A stretch of DNA of 56,009 bases. Origin: Clostridiales bacterium (GTDB lineage Bacteria; Bacillota; Clostridia; Oscillospirales; Oscillospiraceae). Position 1 is the stretch's first letter; each line of letters starts with the position of its first letter. Position numbers and translations under genes: made by a program. This document shows positions 49,120-56,009 of the stretch, one piece after another. Where the stretch lies: the NCBI GenBank assembly GCA_021201475.1, contig JAJQEV010000125.1, positions 1 through 56,009 of the forward strand. The letters are read 5' to 3'. A model generated the notes under the pieces. It was given only the letters and a program-made list of their open reading frames with translations. It was not told the origin of the DNA and ran no database searches.

Positions 49120-49869
49120 ATGGCCAGGCGTTCCGATACCCCTGCACCGCAGCACACCCCGCCCTCTCGGGCGCGGAAGAGCAAGCGCCATCCGCTGCGC
49201 AATATATTGCTGATTGCCGCAGCCGCCGCGGCGCTGCTGATGTTCCTGGAAACGGACGGCCTCCCCACCCTTTCGGCGTCCTCCCCCAGCCCCACTGCGG
49301 ACAGCGGCAGCTTCGTCGTCTGCATCGACCCCGGCCACGGCGGCAGCGACCAGGGCGCCAGCTACCAGGGCCGCCTGGAGTCGGAGGACAATCTGGCCCT
49401 GGCTCTGGCGGTGCGGGAGGCCATGGAGGCCCAGGGCATCACCGTGGTGATGACCAGGGAGGACGACACCTACGTCTCCCGGGCCGAACGAGCCGCCATC
49501 GCCAACGACGCGGGGGCGGACTTTTTCCTTTCCTTACATAGGAACGCCTCCTCGGACGGCAGCGGCAGCGGTATTGAAATCTGGTACTCCACCGCAGCCT
49601 CCGCCACAACGGTGGACTGGGCCGCCCAGGTGGAGGACGCCCTAGCAGCGGCGGGGGTCTCCGGCAGCCGAGGCTGCCACAGCGGCTCCCAGACCAACCC
49701 CAACGAGGACTACGACGTGTGCCGCCTGACCAAAATGCCCGCTCTGATCGTGGAGATGGGTTTCCTGCAAAACGAGGAGGACAACCGCCTCTTTGACAGC
49801 CGGATGGAGGACTATGCCGAAGCCCTCACCGATGCGGTGCTGGCCGTCTGGGCGGAGGCGGGAACCTGA
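49120..49869 (+). CDS. N-acetylmuramoyl-L-alanine amidase (Amidase_3), membrane-anchored
   Basis: A 249-residue zinc amidase that cuts the lactyl-peptide bond in peptidoglycan. It has a basic N-terminus, one membrane helix (NILLIAAAAAALLMFL, about 28-43), and a Ser/Pro linker. The catalytic domain has zinc ligands in IDPGHGGSD (His), LESEDNLALAL (Glu) and FLSLHRNAS (His), and the catalytic Glu in LIVEMGFLQN. There is no SH3 or LysM wall-binding module, so it stays near the membrane. AAAGGAGG lies seven bases before the ATG at 49120. It resembles CwlD-type amidases in size; a spore-cortex role is possible but unproven. Confidence 0.93.
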   Translation: MARRSDTPAPQHTPPSRARKSKRHPLRNILLIAAAAAALLMFLETDGLPTLSASSPSPTADSGSFVVCIDPGHGGSDQGASYQGRLESEDNLALALAVREAMEAQGITVVMTREDDTYVSRAERAAIANDAGADFFLSLHRNASSDGSGSGIEIWYSTAASATTVDWAAQVEDALAAAGVSGSRGCHSGSQTNPNEDYDVCRLTKMPALIVEMGFLQNEEDNRLFDSRMEDYAEALTDAVLAVWAEAGT

Positions 49870-49895
49870 ATCTGAATACGCTTCTCCTTTCTTCC

Positions 49896-49936
49896 GGGCT
49901 GCCCTGTGGGGATTCCCTGCGGGGCAGCCCTTTTTG
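49896..49936 (+). terminator. Terminator of the amidase gene
   Basis: GGGCTGCCC (49896-49904) pairs with GGGCAGCCC (49922-49930), followed by TTTTT. Confidence 0.85.
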
Positions 49937-50090
49937 CCTCTTTGGGGGTGGCGGTAACTTGGGGGTACACTTCTTAACCTGACAACACCCCCGGAGGGAA
50001 CCGGCGGCATTTTCCAGCGCCGCCGCACTTGCCTATCAGCCCTACGGTGTGGTAAAATGGAGGTACCTGAACCGGAAAGGGGTGCACCCC

Positions 50091-51233
50091 ATGCCACAGC
50101 AAAAACCGACGATACCCTCCCGCCTCCGCAGCCTGGGCTGGCTGTGGGTCAGCCTGGCCTGGGCAGCCGTTCCCGCCGCCCTGCTGGGGCTGTTCCAGCT
50201 CTGCAAGGGCAACCAGGCGTGGATGAACGTTTGGGTGCGGCAGGTCACCTCCCCCATCAAAAGCGGCGTCTCCTGGCTGTGCGCCTTCCTGCCCTTCGGC
50301 GTGGCGGAGGTCATTTGGGCGGCGGCGATACTCGCCGGGGTGGGATTCCTGGCGCGCACCGTGTACTTACTGATTACCCGCAAGGGGCGGTGCAAGCGGC
50401 TGCTCCGCCGGGCGCTGGCCCTGGGCAGTGCGGCCCTCATCGCCTATACCGGCTACACCCTGATGTGGGGGGCCAACTACTACGCCGACAGCCTTGCCGA
50501 CATGACCGGCCTGGTTGACCGGGGCACCAACGCCTCGGAGCTATACACCCTGCTGGTGGCCTTCTCCGACCGGGCCAGCGGACTGGCGGAGGCGGTGGAG
50601 CGGGACGAGGACGGCCTGTACATTCAGGATTCGGACGCCCTGTTCGCCCAGGCCACAACGGTCTATGACGGCCTGCTGGAGGAATTCCCCTGTCTGGAGG
50701 GGGCCGTCCGGCAGCCCAAGCCCATGGTGTTCTCCCGCATCCTCAGCTATATGGGCTTCACCGGCTTCTACTTCCCCTTCACCGGGGAATCCATGGTGAA
50801 TGTGGATCAGCCGGAGTACCTGGTGCCCTTCACGCTGCTCCACGAGCTGTCCCACCAGCGGAATATCGCCTCGGAGGAGGAGTGCAACTTCCTGGCCATC
50901 CTGGCCGGGGCCCAGAGCGACAATGTGGATTTCGCCTACTCCGCCTGCATGGCGGCTTACATCCATCTCAGCAACGCCCTGTACAAGGCGGACGCCACCC
51001 TCTGGGCGGACGCCGCCGCCCACCTCAGCGCGGCAGCCCGGGCGGACAACACCGCCAACAGCCGCTACTGGGCGGCGCTGGAAAGCCCCGCCAAGACCGC
51101 CAGCCAGAGCGTTTACTCCGGCGTAGCGAAAAGCTACGGGGAGGAGGATGTCATGGCTAGCTACGGCGCATGTGTCGATTTGCTGGCCGCCTACTACTTT
51201 GACTATGACCCTGACGCCCAGTTTTGGAACTGA
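50091..51233 (+). CDS. DUF3810 membrane protein with a HELSH zinc-protease motif
   Basis: A 380-residue protein. It has three N-terminal membrane helices (about 17-35, 62-84, 102-118) and a DUF3810 domain: TGYTLMWGANYYADSLADM, RILSYMGFTGFYFPFTGESMVN and LLHELSHQRNIASEEECNFLA. HELSH followed by EEECN fits an HExxH...E zinc-metalloprotease active site, facing either side of the membrane. The ATG at 50091 follows AAAGGGG by eight bases. It is 31 nt upstream of cdd and may be co-transcribed with it. Substrate unknown; protease activity is inferred from the motif. Confidence 0.85.
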   Translation: MPQQKPTIPSRLRSLGWLWVSLAWAAVPAALLGLFQLCKGNQAWMNVWVRQVTSPIKSGVSWLCAFLPFGVAEVIWAAAILAGVGFLARTVYLLITRKGRCKRLLRRALALGSAALIAYTGYTLMWGANYYADSLADMTGLVDRGTNASELYTLLVAFSDRASGLAEAVERDEDGLYIQDSDALFAQATTVYDGLLEEFPCLEGAVRQPKPMVFSRILSYMGFTGFYFPFTGESMVNVDQPEYLVPFTLLHELSHQRNIASEEECNFLAILAGAQSDNVDFAYSACMAAYIHLSNALYKADATLWADAAAHLSAAARADNTANSRYWAALESPAKTASQSVYSGVAKSYGEEDVMASYGACVDLLAAYYFDYDPDAQFWN

Positions 51234-51265
51234 TATGATATACAGGACATGACAGGAGGGATTTT

Positions 51266-51679
51266 GTGACCCCGGAAGAACTGATTCAGCAGGCCAGCGC
51301 CATGCTGCCCCTGGCCTACGCCCCCTACTCCGGCTTCCCGGTGGGGGCGGCGCTGGAGTGCGCCGACGGCACGGTGTACACCGGCTGCAATGTGGAGAAC
51401 GCCGCCTACGGCTCCTCCCTCTGCGCGGAGCGCACCGCCCTGGTGAAGGCGGTCAGCGAAGGCCGCCGGAACTTCACCCGGCTGGCAGTGGTGGGGGACA
51501 CGGAGGACTTCTGTACCCCCTGCGGAGCCTGCCGCCAAATGCTGTACGAGTTCGCCCCTGACCTGACCGTTTACATGGCCAACCGGCGGGGGGAGTACCG
51601 CACCGCGTCCCTGGCGGAACTGCTGCCCCACGGCTTCGGCCCAGACGCCCTTGGCTCTGAGGCAATGTCGTCAACTTAA
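51266..51679 (+). CDS. cdd: Cytidine deaminase
   Basis: A 137-residue zinc enzyme of pyrimidine salvage that deaminates cytidine and deoxycytidine. It has the substrate loop YSGFPVGAALE, VYTGCNVENAAYGSSLCAERTAL (catalytic CAE) and the second zinc motif CTPCGACRQMLYEF. Homotetrameric short form. The start is GTG 51266, six bases after GGAGG. The last residues (GPDALGSEAMSST) are slightly longer than usual and lead into repeat-rich non-coding DNA. Confidence 0.96.
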   Translation: MTPEELIQQASAMLPLAYAPYSGFPVGAALECADGTVYTGCNVENAAYGSSLCAERTALVKAVSEGRRNFTRLAVVGDTEDFCTPCGACRQMLYEFAPDLTVYMANRRGEYRTASLAELLPHGFGPDALGSEAMSST

Positions 51680-51873
51680 AGGGATTGCTTTCCTTAGATA
51701 ATGTTCGCTGTAGAGATTTTGTCCGGCCTTCCCTTGCCAGGGAAGCGGGGCCTGACTGCTGCGCTATCACTTTTAACATATCCTCCTCGGTCAGTGAGCC
51801 TTGCCAGCATAGCTGGCTGCGGTTTTCGGCTAAAAATATGCCGCTGGCATATTTTCTTAACGCCGCAAACTCA

Positions 51874-52172
51874 CTCCGCCGAGAAAAGTAGCAAAAGAGG
51901 GCGGCTCAGGGGGGAGCTTCGGGGCCTCGCTCCCCCCTAAGAACCCTCCTCCTATCCCACTGGGGCTTCGCGCTATCCAATCTATAAGTGGTCTATCAGG
52001 CAACAGACGATGTAACTTATTGCGCACCAAAGCTGCCGCCGATGGCGGCTGGCGGGGATTGCCGCCCACGTTCCCGCCTTACGGCGGAACGGGCGTCAAT
52101 TTTGTCATCCTTTCATCGCTGAAATCTGACTGTACGGCTACGTTACCCCCCTAACCCAAGATAGATTGCATC
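51874..52172 (+). repeat. Long non-coding repeat, left copy
   Basis: About 300 nt beginning CTCCGCCGAGAAAAGTAGC and ending ATAGATTGCATC. It recurs in opposite orientation at 55751-56009. The first 70 nt are practically identical between copies; the middle has diverged but keeps GCCGCC.ATGGCGGCTGG and AAATCTGACTGTAC. A hairpin with GGGGGGAGC/GCTCCCCCC lies near its start. The whole interval 51680-52211 has no gene. Confidence 0.8.
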
Positions 52173-52211
52173 ATAAATTGATGTCATTGGCCCACAAGAA
52201 GGAGTAACATC

Positions 52212-53318
52212 ATGGACAAAAAACTGATTATCTTCGACTTTTTTGGTGTCATTTCCACTGAGGTGGCCCCTCAGTGGTTCCGGCGGTACTTCCCGCCGGA
52301 GGAGGCCGACCGGCGGAAGATGGCCCTGTGCATCCCCGCCGACCGGGGGGACATTGACGAGACGGAGTACTTCTGCCGCCTCAGCGCCCTGACCGGGGAG
52401 GACCCGGGGCAAATCATGGCGGACTGGATGGAGCTGGCCGTCCTCCATCGGGACATCCTGCCCCTTCTGGCCCGGCTCCGGGCCTGCTGCCAGGTGGCGC
52501 TGCTGTCCAACGCCCCCGCCGGGTACCTCCATCGGGTGCTAAGCCGGGAGCATCTCTACAGCGCCTTTGACAGCATCGTCATCTCCAGCGAGGTACATCT
52601 GGTGAAGCCAGACCCCACCCTGTTCCGGCTGCTGCTGGAGCGCCGGGGGGTGGCCCCGGAGGAGGCCGTCATGATTGACGACAATGTGGGCAACCTCCAG
52701 GGGGCCGCAGAAGCGGGCATCGACGGCATTCACTACACCGGCGTGCCCCAGCTGTGGGAGGCCCTGAAGCCGTTGGTGCCCGCCTTGGCAGAGCCGGGGG
52801 AGGCGGTGCTGTGCGTTCCCAACGTTTGCCACACTGCCGAAATCGCCGCCTATCGGCAGGAACTGCTGGACGCGGGCAGCGACATGGACGGCTGCGGCTC
52901 CCTGAGGCGGCGGGAGGACCCTCTGGGCTGGCTGGACGACTGCCAGCGGCTCAGCCGCCCGGACACGGTACCGGAGGGGATGATGCCCTCTACCCAATAC
53001 GTCTATGTCCGCAAGTCGGACGGCAGACTGCTGGGGATGATTCAGCTCCGGTGGGAACTGAACGACTATCTGACCTACGCCGGACACATCGGCTATTCCG
53101 TCCGCCCCTCGGAGCGGCGCAAGGGCTACGCCAAGGCCATGCTCCGGGCGCTGCTCCCTCTGTGCAAGGCCGGAGGGCTGGACAAGGTGCTGATTGCCTG
53201 CCTGCCGGAGAACGAGGCCAGCCGCCGCACCATCCTGGCCTGCGGCGGGGTGTACCATTCCACCGTAACGGAGCCCAGGGAGGGCAGGGTGCTGGAGCGG
53301 TACTGGATCACGCTGTAA
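52212..53318 (+). CDS. HAD phosphatase-GNAT acetyltransferase fusion
   Basis: A 368-residue two-domain protein. Residues about 1-195 are a HAD-IA domain: motif I IIFDFFGVIS (nucleophile D9; the usual second Asp is Phe, as non-Asp residues occur in YihX-like members), motif II VALLSNAPAGY, motif III LVKPDPTLF and motif IV VMIDDNVGNLQGAAEAG. Residues about 205-368 are a GNAT domain with the acetyl-CoA loop GYSVRPSERRKGYAKAML and VLIACLPENEASRRTI. AAGGAG lies seven bases before the ATG. The two activities are fused in one frame with no stop, so they likely act on one metabolite. Which metabolite is unknown. Confidence 0.88.
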   Translation: MDKKLIIFDFFGVISTEVAPQWFRRYFPPEEADRRKMALCIPADRGDIDETEYFCRLSALTGEDPGQIMADWMELAVLHRDILPLLARLRACCQVALLSNAPAGYLHRVLSREHLYSAFDSIVISSEVHLVKPDPTLFRLLLERRGVAPEEAVMIDDNVGNLQGAAEAGIDGIHYTGVPQLWEALKPLVPALAEPGEAVLCVPNVCHTAEIAAYRQELLDAGSDMDGCGSLRRREDPLGWLDDCQRLSRPDTVPEGMMPSTQYVYVRKSDGRLLGMIQLRWELNDYLTYAGHIGYSVRPSERRKGYAKAMLRALLPLCKAGGLDKVLIACLPENEASRRTILACGGVYHSTVTEPREGRVLERYWITL

Positions 53319-53329
53319 ATCGCATAAAA

Positions 53330-53372
53330 TAAAAACGAGCGATACCTGCCACTGCAGGTACCGCTCGTTTTG
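53330..53372. terminator. Bidirectional terminator
   Basis: AAAACGAGCG.TACCTGC-cact-GCAGGTA.CGCTCGTTTT, a near-perfect stem between convergent genes. Confidence 0.9.
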
Positions 53373-53381
53373 GGTCTTCGG

Positions 53382-54758
53382 TTATTTGCCTGGCCCCTGC
53401 TCCAGAATGCCGTTCAGGTGGGTGAAGAACATGATAGCCGTCACGACGGCGGCGAGGATGTCGCTGACCGGCTCGGCCAGCAGCACGCCGAACACCTTGT
53501 TCCCGAAGAAGTTGGGCAGAATATAAATCAGGGGGATCAACAGGATGATCTTCCGCAGGCAGGCCAGCAGCAGGCTGATCCTGGCCTGGCTCAGAGCCAT
53601 AAAGCTCTGCTGGCAGCACATCTGCACCCCCATGGAGAAGGCTCCCGCCATGTAGATGCGCATGGCCCAGGCGGTGTAGCTGATCATCTCCGCATCCGAG
53701 GAGAAGATGCCCGCCATCACCGTGGGAGCCAGCTCCGCCACCACGCAGAACAGACAGGAGAAGGCCACGCAGATGACCAGCAGGTACCGGAAGGTCTGCC
53801 GCACCCGGTCGTTCTTCCTGGCGCCGAAGTTGAAGCTCATCAGGGGCTGGGCGCCTTGGCACATTCCCATCAGAGGCAGGCTCAGACACTGCATACAGCT
53901 GCTGATGATGGTGAAGGAACCCACGGCCACGTCCCCGCCGTACTTGGCCAGGCTGGAGTTGAAGCAGACGTTCAGAATGGCCTCGGTGCTCTGCATCACG
54001 AAGGGGGAGACTCCCAGCGCCATACAGGGCAGCAGCACGTCGCCCCGAATGGGCAGGTGCTCCTTTTTCAGCTTGAGGACGGTCTTCTTCCCCAGCAGGA
54101 ACCGCAGCACCCACACGGCGCTGACCCCCTGGCTGAGGATGGTGGCGGTAGCCGCCCCCCGCACCCCCATGTTCAGGCCGAAAATCAGGATGGGGTCCAG
54201 GATGATGTTGCACACCGCGCCGATGACCGTGGTCAGCATACTGAAGTTGGCGAAGCCCTGGGCAGTGATGAACACATTCATCCCCAGGACGGTCATGACG
54301 AACAGCGTCCCCATGACGTAGATGCGCATATAGCTCAGGGCGTAGGGCAGGGTGCTGTCGCTGGCCCCGAAGAGGCGCAGCATCGGCTCCGCAATGACCT
54401 GGAACACCACCGTCAGCACAACGGCTATGAGGATTAACGCGGTGAAGCAGTTACCCAGAATTTTCTCCGCCGTCTTGTTGTCCTGCTTGCCCATGTAAAT
54501 GGCGGCACGGGGTGCGCCCCCCGCCCCCACCAGGGAGGCAAAGGCGGAAATCAGAATGATGACCGCGAAGCACAGCCCCAGGCCGGTCAGGGCCAGGCTG
54601 CCGTCCTCCGGCATGTGGCCGATGTAAATGCGATCCACAATGTTGTAGAGCATATTGATGAGCTGGGCCACCACGGAGGGGATGGCCAGCCGCAGCAGCA
54701 GCCTGCCGACGTTGCCCTCCCCCAGATTGGCGCTTTGGTTGGATTCCGACTTTGCCAT
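53382..54758 (-). CDS. MATE family efflux transporter
   Basis: A 458-residue integral membrane protein with 12 predicted helices. It shows the MATE hallmarks LAIPSVVAQLINMLYNIVDRIYIGHM in helix 1-2, GLGLCFAVIILISAFASLVGAGGAPRAAI, and the internally repeated second half starting MALGVSPFVMQSTEAILN with MGMCQGAQPLMSFNFGARK. It would export cationic drugs or metabolites with Na+ or H+ antiport. It starts at ATG 54758 after GGAAGGGAAAATC. It is 32 nt downstream of the HAD phosphatase gene in the same direction and is probably co-transcribed. Substrate unknown. Confidence 0.95.
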   Translation of the reverse strand: MAKSESNQSANLGEGNVGRLLLRLAIPSVVAQLINMLYNIVDRIYIGHMPEDGSLALTGLGLCFAVIILISAFASLVGAGGAPRAAIYMGKQDNKTAEKILGNCFTALILIAVVLTVVFQVIAEPMLRLFGASDSTLPYALSYMRIYVMGTLFVMTVLGMNVFITAQGFANFSMLTTVIGAVCNIILDPILIFGLNMGVRGAATATILSQGVSAVWVLRFLLGKKTVLKLKKEHLPIRGDVLLPCMALGVSPFVMQSTEAILNVCFNSSLAKYGGDVAVGSFTIISSCMQCLSLPLMGMCQGAQPLMSFNFGARKNDRVRQTFRYLLVICVAFSCLFCVVAELAPTVMAGIFSSDAEMISYTAWAMRIYMAGAFSMGVQMCCQQSFMALSQARISLLLACLRKIILLIPLIYILPNFFGNKVFGVLLAEPVSDILAAVVTAIMFFTHLNGILEQGPGK

Positions 54759-54790
54759 GATTTTCCCTTCCTTTCTCTCTCTTTTTGGTG

Positions 54791-55444
54791 CTATTTGGGG
54801 AGGAGGATGCGCCGCATCTCCTCAAAATCCCCGCAGATGTAGTCCGCTCCGGCCTGGAGGAACTCCTCCCGGCTGCCGTAGCCGTAAAGCACCCCCATGG
54901 CGGCGATGCCGTTGGCCCTGGCCCCCTCGATGTCGTGCTTCCGGTCGCCGATCATCAGGGCGGAGACACGGTCGGTGACGCCGCAGGCGGCCAGGGCGTC
55001 CGCCACGATGAGGGGCTTCGCGCAGTGCCGCTCGTCCAGGCTGCCGCCGCAGATGGCGCTGAAATACTCCGTCAGATGGAACATCTCCAGCACCTGCTCC
55101 ACCAGATGCTGGGGCTTGGAGGAGGCCAGGGCCAGGGTGTACCCCGCCGCCTTCAGGTCGGCCAAAAACTCCGCCACACCGGGGTAGGGGGCGTTTTCGT
55201 ACACGCCGATGGGATTGTAATAGGCCCGGAAGCTGGTGATGGCCCGGTCTGTCTCCTCCCGGCTCAGGCCGTACCAGGTCTGGAAGGAGGTGTGCAGCGG
55301 CGGGCCGATGAACCGGTACAGCTCCTCCCGGGGCGGGACGGGAATATTCAATTCCGTCAGGGCGTGCATCACCGCGTTGGTGATGCCCAGGCCCGGGTCG
55401 GTCAGCGTTCCGTCCAGGTCAAACAGCAGGACTGAATAGGGCAT
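54791..55444 (-). CDS. HAD-family phosphatase, phosphoglycolate phosphatase-like (Gph/PgmB type)
   Basis: A 217-residue HAD-IA hydrolase: VLLFDLDGTLTDPGLGI (D8, D10), helical cap with YRFIGPPLHTSFQTWYGLS, motif II TLALASSKPQHLVEQVL, Lys in CAKPLIVADAL, and motif IV ALMIGDRKHDIEGARANGI. The cap motif FIGPPL is typical of phosphoglycolate/5'-nucleotidase-type members. GGAGG lies seven bases before ATG 55444; an upstream in-frame ATG at 55486 lacks a site. It is the first gene of a pair with the MATE exporter. The physiological substrate is not known. Confidence 0.92.
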   Translation of the reverse strand: MPYSVLLFDLDGTLTDPGLGITNAVMHALTELNIPVPPREELYRFIGPPLHTSFQTWYGLSREETDRAITSFRAYYNPIGVYENAPYPGVAEFLADLKAAGYTLALASSKPQHLVEQVLEMFHLTEYFSAICGGSLDERHCAKPLIVADALAACGVTDRVSALMIGDRKHDIEGARANGIAAMGVLYGYGSREEFLQAGADYICGDFEEMRRILLPK

Positions 55445-55505
55445 TTTGGTTCCTCCGTCTCGTATAAAACTGCTGAAAGGGTACATACTGTTTCAAGTCA
55501 AACAC

Positions 55506-55750
55506 CTAGTAGAGCGTGAAAACTAAAACTTTGTTTTGTTCAACCATCACAAAATACCAGCGGACAGACTGCGGCATCACCCCTCAGTCTGGCCTTACGG
55601 CCAGCCACCTCCCCTTTCAGGGGAGCCAATGACGCAGAATTTATGACAACTTCTTGCCTCCCCTGAAAGGGGAGGTGCCTCCGAAGGAGGCGGAGGGGTT
55701 TGCAGCCGCCCCTACAAAAAAGTGAAGATTTAGGCTTCACGCTCTACTAG
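55506..55750. mobile_element. 245-bp MITE-like element
   Basis: Perfect 15-bp terminal inverted repeats, CTAGTAGAGCGTGAA (55506-55520) and its complement (55736-55750). They are extended imperfectly by CTAAA/TTTAG and bound an interval with no gene. Inside, a perfect 20-bp inverted repeat built on CACCTCCCC..GGGGAG (55606-55625 and 55658-55677) forms a large cruciform. The left end lies about 60 nt from the HAD start codon and the right end abuts the long repeat. Confidence 0.7.
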
Positions 55751-56009
55751 GATGCAATCTATCCTGGGTTAAGGAGAACAGCGCAACGGTACAGTCAGAT
55801 TTCCTCGACCAAATGATAACAGGAAAGTTTGCCAGCCGCCATAGGCGGCAGTCTCACCAGTGAGAAGTCACATCGTCTCTAACGGGATAGACCACTTATG
55901 GACTGGACAGCGCGAAGCCCCAGTGGGATAGGAGAGGGGTTCTTAGGGGGGAGCGAGGCCCCGAAGCTCCCCCCTGAGCCGCCCTCTTTTGCTACTTTTC
56001 TCGGCGGAG
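55751..56009 (-). repeat. Long non-coding repeat, right copy, cut by window edge
   Basis: Inverted copy of the 51874-52172 repeat, read on the minus strand from 56009 (CTCCGCCGAG) to 55751 (GATTGCATC). It ends exactly where the MITE-like element begins. I see no gene. Confidence 0.8.

Noticed and set aside
51857-52069. 70-codon minus-strand open frame in the left long repeat
   Set aside because: It is read from the repeat's GC-rich hairpins and has no ribosome site. Such peptides arise wherever this repeat occurs.

Overview
The window looks like chromosome of a GC-rich gut Clostridium-relative (order Oscillospirales, Flavonifractor/Lawsonibacter-like). The evidence is a visibly GC-rich backbone, strong AGGAGG ribosome sites, frequent GTG/TTG starts, a T-box leader in front of pheST, a lipoteichoic-acid-synthase-type sulfatase and ROK/GH65 sugar genes. 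The genus is an inference from gene content only.

Positions 1 to about 23,770 are one end of an integrated mobilizable element that continues beyond the left edge. It reads as a compound of two units. The left unit has a MobV relaxase with its own oriT-like site, a small helix-turn-helix (HTH) protein with a palindromic operator cluster, a D5/P4-type primase-helicase next to an iteron-like inverted repeat, and an XRE regulator. It is followed by a two-component system and a lipoprotein/ABC-2 exporter operon that share one promoter architecture. The right unit has a large serine recombinase that has lost its catalytic N-terminus, then TnpV, several small transposon proteins, DUF3847, a second (MobQ-like) oriT with a MobA/MobL relaxase, a CHC2 primase-like protein, a RepA-type ATPase with GCGTCAC iterons, and TnpW. 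An AT-rich cassette at 16,042-19,574 is embedded in it: Cro-like controller, m5C methyltransferase, PD-(D/E)XK restriction enzyme and a DUF3644 protein with a HEPN-type RNxxxH motif. This cassette is the best candidate for an under-described defence system.

The element's right end abuts a frameshifted membrane-protein gene with its XRE partner (23,770-24,399). From there the chromosome carries an acyl-CoA synthetase; a cluster of polyphosphate-polymerase (VTC), DUF4956 and Cthe_2159-type lipoprotein; rpmE, flavin reductase and hflX; a degenerate acyltransferase-like membrane protein; pheST with a T-box; tRNA-Leu(CAA); and a pgmB, ROK kinase, GH65 phosphorylase operon that would turn an alpha-glucobiose into two glucose 6-phosphates. 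Then come rlmA-type methyltransferase plus LTA synthase, pncB behind an attenuator-like leader, a GT2 glycosyltransferase, a cell-wall amidase, DUF3810 and cytidine deaminase.

The last 4 kb (51,874-56,009) is bounded by two copies of a long non-coding repeat in opposite orientation. Between them lie a HAD-GNAT fusion, a MATE exporter, a HAD phosphatase and a 245-bp MITE-like element. The right repeat copy runs off the window. Most terminators between convergent genes are strong bidirectional hairpins.
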